DNA from: Rhynochetos jubatus
Lineage: Eukaryota; Chordata; Aves; Eurypygiformes; Rhynochetidae
Length of the DNA: 64,000 nucleotides
Assembly: GCA_027574665.1 (NCBI GenBank)
Contig: CM050654.1
Coordinates: forward strand, 27,423,722 to 27,487,721
Direction: 5' to 3'
Both the position numbers and the translations under genes were made by a program. The notes below the pieces were generated by a model. It saw only the letters and a program-made list of their open reading frames with translations. It made no database searches and was not told the DNA's origin. Shown here in pieces: positions 49,217 to 64,000 of the stretch. Each line of letters begins with the position of its first letter. Positions within the stretch are counted from its first letter, which is position 1.

Positions 49217-52200
49217 CTGGAAGAAGAAGCAGAGTCATTTGCACGCGGCAGCAGAACAACCACCCGTACCAACATTATTTTCTTGAGAAAGCACTGATAA
49301 TTTCAAATAGTTACTGCTCGATCGCATTGTCAACAGGGGGCTAATTCCACTGATTTTCGTGACAACAAAACATAGGCCTTTGTCTACAGAAGCACAGGCA
49401 ACTTCACAGCTACATCAACCCAAATTATCCAGTCATGCATTAACTACATGCACAAGCGCGTGGGCTCAAAAGCATCGTCTACCAGAACTGAGGGGAAGGA
49501 GACTAAAGAATTGGAGTAAGCAAGGGCACCATCGCAATAAGGATTATGATTCACTACTTTTAAAACAAAAAAGCATGGAAATAATTTTCCTTGGAGTAAG
49601 CCTGGTTTTAGCTATTGTATCTGTCTCTGAACTGAAAAGGCTGGGGTAATAACCACAAAAAAATGCTGCTGTGGCTTTGAAAGAAGAGGTAAGAGATCCC
49701 TTACCCAATTAAGATTTTTATACAGTCAGAAGAATCAAGGAAGGAAAAAATAATCCCCAGGTCAGAAGCGTAATTAATGAGAAGTTGTTGAGGCTCTTTA
49801 CAGCACAGGTTGAAGGGACAAGTGTCAGGTGTCACCCATACAGCTGACTCCACCCTGAGATGGCTGGATGAACCAGCCACCCTCTCTGCTCCTTTTCTTC
49901 CAACCTCACCAAGAAACTGGCGCAAGCATAATACCTCATACAACAACAACTGCAGTTCACAACTCCAGTAAGAAACGCTACTACAGCCAAGGCAGGAACC
50001 ACTCAGGTATTTGTTTCACGTCTGCAAATGTTTCAATTTCTTTATGTGAAGTTTGGGACAAGATGCAGAGCTTGCATTTTTGAAGAATAAAACAACTGCT
50101 CTGATAAAGACCAGTAAGAGAAAGAAATTTTGGAGGACACACCAAAACCAGCAGCAGTAATATGAGGGATAAAATGCAGTATTCTCAGAAGATGCACAAC
50201 AGATACTGCAAAGAATAGCAATCAAATCCAATTTGATCCATCCCAATCAAATTTTAACAATGCAGGCAAAAAAACCATCCCCACACACCACTAACTCGAG
50301 ACAGATTACATAATGGTTAGTAGACTTAGAATAAATAAATTCAAGAAAAGCTGTATTATGCCTCAGCTACGTGAGAATAAATGCTGATAGAAACTTCTTT
50401 ATTTCCTTACTTGTAAGTCCAGGCACCACCAGCAACTGTCTTCATGCAGGATCCGCAGTGCCAGATACCCACAGCCTTCCTCTTCATTTTGGTCTGTAAT
50501 AAAAGGGAAAAACACACACTCTCCATCAGCTGAAAAAGCCAACAGAACCTGTACTGCCATCCAAACCACCAGCTTCAGGTGAGGACACCAGCATCACACC
50601 ACAGCACTAACTACAAGCCTGGTTAAGACAGGTAAGGATCAGCGAGTGTTTTTATTCAGATTCTTCACAACAGGGAAAGTCCTTCCAGAATACTTTTTCA
50701 TTCAGATATAAAGTGGGTCCTTTCAAAGAGCATCATCAAAAATTCATCTCTTTGTGAAGGAGATAAATAGTAAAGAGTTATATCAGTCCAATAACTGATA
50801 TTCTCACCTGGTTTGATGACTAAGGTAACACCGCTGCTATCAGTGCTCCCTGGACACCCCAAGACTGCTCTAAACAGGACCCCCTTTGAATAGCACCTGA
50901 AGTGTGAGTTGTGGGGGAACTGAACTGTCACCTGGGCAAGTCTCCATCACCTTGCAAAGGTGACAACAGGTTTGCCTAGACCTATATGGGATTTAGGTGG
51001 CTCTGCAAATGGGTTACTAACATTCTCACTTCACATGAGAAAGATACTAGAGATATTAAAAAAAAGATTAAGATATTTTAACATTTCCAGCCACTTAAAG
51101 ACACCTAACTTTAGAGATTTAAAAGTGAATTTTGATTATGTACATGAGTAGAAAAGACTACTTCTCATCAGTAATTCTACCCCATCCAGAGTTATGCAGC
51201 AGGCAAATGTAAGCAAGCAACTGCAATCAAAACTTTTAAGTGAGGAAAAAGCAAGCTCTCTTTGTCCCCCAGGTAAGCTATGAAGATACTGAAGGGGAAA
51301 AAAGCCCAAGTCATGCCTTAATTATCAGGATAACAAGCGTGTTAATTTAGGTCAGTTTACTGGATACCTAAAACGTACAGCATGGCAACATTTCTCACTA
51401 TCTCGTGTAATACAATACAATGTATGTTTGTTTTCATTTAACTACCAATAACCATTCACATCTACTTTTTACAAGGGATTTTGACAGTAGCATAAAGTTC
51501 ACAATAAACAATTCACCACTGCAGAAGTATTCGAGTTACCTCTTCAGTAAAAAATTACAGAAACATCAAATTGCCTTTCTAGCATCAACAACAAAGTTAC
51601 CGTTAAAGGCTTTTTTATGGTCTCTCACCTTGCCACAGAAGGAGCAGGTGTACTTGGCATGCTGGCTAATTTCAATCTTCTTCACCATTTTCCTAAGGGA
51701 CGCACCGTAACGGGTACCATATTTACCCACAATCCCAACCTTCTTGGTGCGCTTAGCCTGTTGGGAGGCAAAGAATAAGCTTCAGCTTCGCCGAGATTGC
51801 CATCTCCTCGGCAGCTCTTCTCTCCCGACCCATGACAGCGAAACGCTCAGCACTAAACTAGCGAACAACGCCTCCCCCTGACGTTGTGAACAGGGGGAGT
51901 TATGAAACGGCGAGAGGTGCAGGCCGCCGCAAGGCTCCCACCTGCTGCTGGGGCACCTCGGGCAGAGGGCCGCAGCCTGGCAGCCACGCACGAGCAAAGC
52001 CACCTCCTTCCCGGGGGCCAGGTCGCTCCCACACAAACGCCGCAGCCGGCAGAGCCGCCCACAGGCACGGCCACGCAGGTAACACCGCGCAGTCCGCTCG
52101 GAAACCGAGCCCGGCCTGCTCCTGGGACGCCTATTCAGTCTCTCCCAGCCCCCCCACCACACTCTTCGGCCTGCCGTTCCCCTCACTCGGGCCATTTCCC

Positions 52201-52388
52201 AACAGGCCGCCCAGGCGGGAGCGAGCCCCTTCCGCGGCCGCCTCCCCCAGCGCAGGGAGCGGGGCCTGCTCGGGGACACAGCCCACCCCGGGCACCGGCG
52301 CGGCCCGCACGCCCTACCGATCCGCGGCCCGGCCCCAGCGCGGCGGATGGCGGCGGATGGCCCGCAGCGCCCCAGCCCCGCTCACCAT
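49153..52388 (-). CDS. RPL37A: 60S ribosomal protein L37a (eL43), complete, four coding exons
   Basis: RPL37A is a structural zinc-finger protein of the large ribosomal subunit. Coding segments on the minus strand are 52388-52386, 51757-51629, 50493-50411 and 49216-49153. They join to 279 nt, that is 92 residues plus stop, the standard length of the family. The protein starts [20 protein letters not shown] and ends RRLKELKDQ. The C4 zinc finger is intact: C39 and C42 (TCSFCGK) with C57 and C60 (WHCGSC). All introns are GT-AG: intron 1 is 628 bp, intron 2 is 1135 bp and intron 3 is 1194 bp. Residue 50 is Lys where I recall Arg in human, a conservative change. The ATG alone is in exon 1, as in the mammalian gene. 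Intact introns and a TOP promoter show that this is the functional locus and not a processed pseudogene. Confidence 0.98.
49217..51628 (-). other. RPL37A: RPL37A introns 2 and 3 (exon 3 lies between them)
   Basis: Both introns are AT-rich. I looked for C/D-box (TGATGA...CTGA) and H/ACA (ACA tail) snoRNA signatures on the sense strand because ribosomal protein introns often host snoRNAs. I found no convincing paired boxes. Confidence 0.5.
50411..50493 (-). CDS. RPL37A: RPL37A coding exon 3
   Basis: 83 nt, codes residues 45-71 (TKMKRK...GGAWTY) plus two bases of Asn72. Acceptor TTTATTACAG, donor GTAAGG. Contains the second CxxC pair. Confidence 0.98.
51629..51757 (-). CDS. RPL37A: RPL37A coding exon 2
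   Basis: 129 nt, codes residues 2-44 (AKRTKK...CSFCGK). Acceptor CCCAACAG, donor GTGAGA. Contains the first zinc-binding CxxC pair. Confidence 0.98.
52386..52388 (-). CDS. RPL37A: RPL37A coding exon 1 (ATG only)
   Basis: The start codon is immediately followed by a GTGAG donor (52385-52381), so exon 1 carries only the 5' UTR and ATG. Confidence 0.95.
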
Positions 52389-52465
52389 ATTCCTGCCCGG
52401 CGCCGGCGCGAAGAGGAAGCCCCAACTGCGCAGGCGCGGTATGAGCCGTCGCGACCGGAAGTGCG
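52389..52465 (-). promoter_or_regulatory. RPL37A: RPL37A TOP-type core promoter with NRF1 and ETS sites
   Basis: Reading on the minus strand, a 5' terminal oligopyrimidine start CTTCCTCTT lies at 52419-52411, about 30 nt before the ATG; the TSS is probably at or near 52419. Upstream are an NRF1-type palindrome (TGCGCAGGCGC on the plus strand, 52427-52437) and an ETS/GABP site (ACCGGAAGTG, 52454-52463). No TATA box is seen. TOP mRNAs are translationally controlled by mTORC1 through LARP1. Confidence 0.8.
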
Positions 52466-52599
52466 GGCTGAGGCGACGAGCGGGCCTCGGAGCGGGCCTG
52501 TGTGCGGCGCGGGGGTGTCCAGCTCTATGGTGGCGCTGTTGTGTGCATTATCCCATGGCAGTAGCGGTGTCTAACGCCTAAAGCACACAAACGCAGTTG

Positions 52600-55500
52600 T
52601 AGCGTGATGTTGGAAGACGCATCGCTCAGAGAACATCGTGTGTCAGTGCGAAACCTGAGTGGAACATCAGCCCCAGCAGCGTGGTGGGAGATGTAGCTCA
52701 GGTTCCTGGATTTCCACCCAAGGAGGTCTCTCACCAGGAAAGGAGATGGAGCAGTTGCATTCACTCACTTAAAGAAAACAAGTGGGAGGTGGATGTCAGA
52801 ATTAAAAAAGGAATGGCCACCCAGACTGGAGCTCATGAAGGGGTAAAATAAAACATACATATACAAATCAGTGAGACTTACCCAATTCCCTACGGGTCGG
52901 GTCATCCAGTGTTGAGACAACCAGCCATAAAGGCTTTTGAGTGCCACGGCAGGGGGCACCTGGCACCCAGACAGTGCCCCTGCCCGCCCAGGCACCCCAG
53001 CCCCCTCTGCCTCCATCACCGAGGCACAGGGCCAGGGCCCAGCCAGGCTCCTGCACCACACGGACCCAGCCTGGGTGTGCGGAATGCATGGCGCTGAGCT
53101 GAAACGCTCGTAACGGGATTAACAACCCATTAACTTCCTTTAAGAAGTGTAATCCCATTAGCTGAGAGCTCTTCAACACGGAACTGGCTGCAGCTCAACC
53201 CCTCCTCTGCCAGGAGGGAGCTGAGCCCACCAAGCTCACCTGGAGAAACCATCCCCCTGTACTTTTTGTAGGTGCTTTTCCCTCCACACCCTTGCCCTGA
53301 CAGCCCTCTTCCTCATTTGCAGCCTGTTTAATTAACAGGGAATTAACGACAAGAGCATACCCTGCCTCTGTGTTAGCGTTTTCCTGGCTGGGGTCTGTAC
53401 TTTCAGAGACACTCATGGACAGAAGAGCCAAGCATCCTGCTGGGCCTCTTGCTCTGGGGGTCTGAACACTCATATTTTTAATTCCTTCTGTCATTCCCGG
53501 ATCATCCCTGCAAGCTCTCCTCCCATCCGAGCGAGTCCTCCTGGGAGCTGGTGGGCCAGGGCCCTGTTCCAGTGAGGACTCAGCAGGGCTTTAGGCAATG
53601 GTATTTATATCTCCCTCTTGAGTCAAAGTCTCATTCAATACATCCTAGGAATATATTTGCCCTTTTCAGATCCTCATCATAACAATGACTCACAGGATAA
53701 ATCTTCGATACAACATATTAAAAGAGGGGGAAAAAAGAAAGAAAAAGAAAAAAATAAGAAGTTCCTTTGGCTGCTTTGTGACTATTTGGTTAAAAAAACC
53801 AACTCAGCCAACACATCCAGGACAGAGGATCTCCCGCTATTCTCCAGTCTGTATCTACACAGTTCCAGTTTGCTGTGACAGCACGGCTCATGGTCGTATC
53901 CTTCATCTCCCAGTATTGCAGACAGCTCTGCCAACAACCCACCCCAGCCCCTCAGACAGCCATTCCCAGCACTGCCAAAACAAGCGTACGTTTCCCAGTG
54001 CCCGAGAAGATGGATGGATGCAGAGAGGCCAGCACAGCTCCAAAAGCCTTGCCATGACAGTCAACCACCTTGAACCCTTCTGCGTGCCCCAGGCTGGCCA
54101 GCTTCACGTACTGAAGATGTAGTTCCAACTGCTCCGTTTTCCCATACAGGTATTCCTATCTGTTGTTCCTGGTTTGGCATCCTTCCTGAAAACATGCCCC
54201 TCTCTAACACGGGCGAGAGCAGACCTGGGCGAGAGTAGACACGGGCGTACAAGCAGGTAACCAGTCACAGTAAGATGCTCCTAGTCCCAGTAAGATGAGT
54301 CCCTCCCCTTTACTGGGCTTTGGATAACGCCAAGTTACAGCTGCACCATCTTTGATGGGCAGGTGCTAGAGTCCCCCAGAGCACGGCATGTTCCTGAGCC
54401 TGCCCGTGGGTCTCACTGGCAACCCACACGCTACCTTGTACAAAGCATCGTCAAGCCTTGGAGATCCTGTCTGAGCCTGCTGGCAGCTTCCCAACCACCT
54501 CCCTGTCATATTAATGGTAGACTAATGGTCTAATTGGGCTAAGGCCTGCAGTCTTTCCAATCCCTTGATGTAATGACTAAAAGCACCTTCCTGCAAGATT
54601 CTTCTCCCTTTTTTTCATCTAGTAAGGGTAAAGGGAATCTCAAGTGTACGTGAAGAGCCTTTGTAACTCTGCAGCAAAGCAGCTGAGATTTTATGGGCCC
54701 TAACAAAGAAAGAGTATACCTAGCATTCCTCTAACAGGGCTGGGATTTACCAATATATGCATAACATAAATTGAGTTTATGAGAAGCAGAATTCTCCAAG
54801 GGTACTTTCATCAGATTTCAGAAAAACACTGTTTTGAGTAACTGTAGCTTTACAAGGGGGAAGAGAATTACTCCTAAAGGAGGTGACAACATGAGTATAC
54901 AAATAATGTCTTCCCTTTTTTTTTTTCCTGTAGTCAGACAGCAACATTTCTCACCTCTTACTCAGAAAAACCCTCTCTGCAAGTAGAAAGATCACATGTC
55001 CTAGAGACAGATTAAATACTCTGTGTTCAAGAAGGAAGACATTTAAAAATGTCAGAAAGTGTGTATTATCTCCTGGCCAGCCGTTGGAGCATGAGAAACC
55101 ATGTTTAGCTCTCAGTCTCAGATCCAGAGATAAAGCATTTCCCCCGGTCCCACTCCACCTGCACACACCCCAGTGTGAATGAAAAGCAAGTCCCTACCCA
55201 GCACAACTCCATACACAGCCTTAGGGTATTCCCACAACGACACCTGTTGAAAATGGGATAATCAAATCCTTCCATGCATGAAAAAAAATATCCCAGTTAT
55301 TATCAAATTGATCTTGTAGCACAAACTTTCTCCTCCTCGACGATGAAACAGAGGGCTTTTTGTCAGTGTCTGGTATCTGCACACAGCCAAGCATGCTGCC
55401 TGCACAGCATGCAAACTCCCGGCCTCCAGAAGCTAAATGTAAGCCTTCAGTTTGCTTTCCCCAAACCCTTCTCTACTGATTACCACTGTAAAAGAGAGCT

Positions 55501-56290
55501 AACTGGTACCTCTGTGAAACTGTATCTTCTCCTGTACTCAGTGTTCACGTGAGCAAAACTAGCCCATTTCCAAGTATCTTCCAGTACTAAGACCAGAAAC
55601 GGGAAAGACATTGATTTGGGATCACAGTATACCACACTGGCTGTAGCACACAAAAAATGAAAGATGACCATGCAGAGATGTCTGAAAAGCCCAGTTGTGA
55701 TAAACAGAGCCATTTGCCTTTACATCAAGCCCACATCAGAAGTGTCGTCTAGAATTTTTGCAAAGGCATCACCACGGTGAGGTAGAATAAAGCCATACCC
55801 AAGGGACAGTGACTGTGCTACAAGCTCCTGGAAAGGAACCAAAGAGCGGTTTTGCTCAGGCAGCACTGGGGGCTGGGAGCTCAGGTCTTCCAGTTCACAA
55901 GGCTGAGAGGATGAGAGACTATCACAGTTTGAAAACAGGCATTTTAATCACTGCATCAAGCAACAGTGCTGCTTTCGGCATTGTTGGTGTAACCTGCACA
56001 GAGCTGTATAATGCGAGCAAATAACAGGTCCTAGTGTACCAGTCTAAATGACTTATGGAAGTAGCTACTGATTATCTATAAGCAAAGCATCATGGGAGTT
56101 TCTCTTTTGAAAGTTGATGCATTTTAGAAAGCACAAAAGCAAGTGTCCCCCAAAAGACCTATCCTTCAGCCATTGTAAGTATTTAAGAAAAACACTAATA
56201 TTTCCACTGCATCACATATTTCTCAAGCTTAAGGTCCAAATGGGAGATGAAATTCTAAAATAGAAAAAGTACCAAAAGCTTAGGAAACAC
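52600..56290. other. Intergenic between RPL37A promoter and SMARCAL1 3' end
   Basis: About 3.7 kb without a supported gene. It holds an A-rich run (53725-53760) and two adjacent short tandem repeats (54211-54247 and 54263-54302). Confidence 0.6.
54211..54302 (+). repeat. Two adjacent short tandem repeats
   Basis: A 16-bp unit GGGCGAGAGCAGACCT occurs at 54211 and, with GTAGACAC changes, at 54227, followed by a third partial GGGCG. Then a 20-bp unit (AGTCACAGTAAGATGCTCCT) occurs at 54263 and 54283 with a few mismatches. The two arrays have unrelated units. Confidence 0.85.
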
Positions 56291-57207
56291 AACTTAAAAC
56301 AACTTTTTATTTAAACAGTTCAGTCCAGAATCGGTTTCTTACAAAACAAGAGCAAAACTCTGCACATGTCACCCTCTCCTCACTGATCTGTGGAAATCAG
56401 TCTCAAGTCTTAAAGAAAACACACACACACACTCTTCCTGAGCAGCCAGGCTTAATTCCTGGCAGTCAGCACAAGCTTCACCCTCCACTGACACAAGAAG
56501 CATGTGCCATGGAGCAGGGCCCTGTCTGGCAGATGAGGCCAGAGATCAGTGTGCTCAGGCAGACACATGCCTAAGAGGCAACACACACCTCCTGGCAGTC
56601 AGTTATTCTGCTTAATTTCAAGGTACTGACTGCTCTGTACAGACAGAAATCTGGGGCTCTCCCTCCTCTCCTCCACGAAACAAGATCTGTTTGGATCTTT
56701 TCTCTTCACTGCCAAACTGCACAGCAGAAAGCCAGTTTGTGAGTGACCCAAGTAAGGGCCAGATTTTGACAGCGAACTGACTCCTGGGAATACAGGCTAA
56801 AATTCTTGGAGATGGAAGACTGAATGTTAAAAGCACTCTGCAGCTGCTGAGAAGTTAGTTTTCAGTTCTGCCTTGTGGACAGACAACCATTATCTGCTTT
56901 TTAAACAAAAAAACTGTGGACCCTGACGTCCTGAAACAAAGCAGCATGCTACTTGGCCGTGGCCATTCCGTCATCAGCAAAACCAGGAGTACAAAACCTG
57001 CAGGCTGCCAGGTGTGCACTGCTTGTCTGTCACACTGTCAGATGGCTTTCTCATCCTTTGACATGAAATGCACTAGAGATACTGAAAACTTGGAGTCATT
57101 TATTTTTGAAAATTCAAAAAATACTTGATTGCTTTTGGTTTTTCATCTTTTTCAATTAAAAAAAGAAAAATCTCCTAGCCACTGTCTCTTGCTGTCACCA
57201 TTACACT
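56290..57207 (-). other. SMARCAL1: SMARCAL1 3' UTR (probable extent)
   Basis: From the TAA at 57210-57208 to the distal AATAAA. The span includes a 14-bp (AC)n at 56419-56432. No other gene is seen. Confidence 0.45.
56306..56311 (-). terminator. SMARCAL1: Probable SMARCAL1 polyadenylation signal
   Basis: AATAAA on the minus strand lies about 900 bases downstream of the SMARCAL1 stop. Another AATAAA occurs about 105 bases after the stop (around 57099), so alternative 3' ends are possible. Confidence 0.45.
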
Positions 57208-63693
<6,486 letters not shown>

Positions 63694-64000
63694 CTGTAGA
63701 GAGAAAGATAAATGAGAGTCTCAGAAATGCCTTTTCTCCTCCTTGTTCACAGATCTGAGATGTCTGAGGCTGCCAATAAAAACTTTGCTAGGAAAAAATC
63801 AGTCTAAAAATGAAAAATAAAAGGGGACTGCAGGGGGAAGTCTCCTACTAGCCACTGGGTATGGCAGATACTCACACACTCCTATTTCTGACAACTCCCC
63901 TCCTACTCATCTACAAGTTGGATGACAAGCACATTAGAAACGTAGATTTAATCGAGAAAGTCTTTCCCAACTAAAACGGCAAGGGAAAACTCCTAAGTTG

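Larger units (their letters stand above)
51780..52560. promoter_or_regulatory. RPL37A: CpG island of RPL37A promoter and intron 1
   Basis: CpG-dense DNA covers the TSS and most of intron 1 (51758-52385), including GATGGCGGC YY1-like sites at about 52344-52360. The long plus-strand frames across it are stop-poor GC artefacts. Confidence 0.75.

Noticed and set aside
49217..51628. snoRNA in RPL37A introns
   Set aside because: C-box-like and D-box-like words occur singly but never as a properly spaced pair with terminal stems, and no H/ACA hairpin pair was found.
51886..52581. A 231-codon plus-strand frame opposite RPL37A exon 1 and intron 1
   Set aside because: Same composition effect in a CpG island; no homology, no start context or splice structure.

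Overview
This 64 kb window is vertebrate nuclear DNA, almost certainly from a bird. Three things point that way: split genes with GT-AG introns, antisense CR1 LINE remnants, and a solo endogenous-retrovirus LTR of a type I recall from many avian genomes. The linkage IGFBP2 - RPL37A - SMARCAL1 is the same as in mammals (human 2q35). The LTR type hints at a neoavian rather than a galliform bird, but that rests on memory alone.

All three genes lie on the minus strand, so transcription runs right to left. SMARCAL1 enters from the right edge with its last six coding exons (63693 down to the stop at 57208). These encode the 251-residue C-terminal part of an annealing helicase, including the last SNF2 motifs. 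Its 3' UTR probably ends near 56.3 kb. RPL37A is complete: four coding exons between 52388 and 49153 encode a 92-aa ribosomal protein, driven by a CpG-rich TOP/NRF1/ETS promoter. IGFBP2 contributes only exon 1 (18169-17764: signal peptide plus the 12-cysteine IGF-binding domain), set in a large CpG island. Its first intron fills the rest of the left side (1-17763), and exons 2-4 must lie beyond base 1.

The genes share no pathway operon. IGFBP2 is a secreted IGF carrier, RPL37A a 60S subunit protein and SMARCAL1 a replication-fork remodelling enzyme; their neighbourhood is ancestral vertebrate synteny. About 31 kb between IGFBP2 and RPL37A holds no gene that I can support. It contains old CR1, MIR-like and tRNA-SINE remnants, a ~780 bp solo LTR (40494-41274), and several segments that look like candidate enhancers. 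These include AT-rich homeodomain/AP-1/CCAAT-containing blocks at about 20.2-20.6 kb and 38.9 kb.

The most unusual structure is a ~130 bp noncoding module present twice in direct orientation, 666 bp apart (39536-39664 and 40202-40331). Both copies keep an E-box and a pair of oppositely oriented SOX-like sites. No bacterial-type system, CRISPR array, tRNA or rRNA gene was seen, and nothing here looks like a new protein-coding system.
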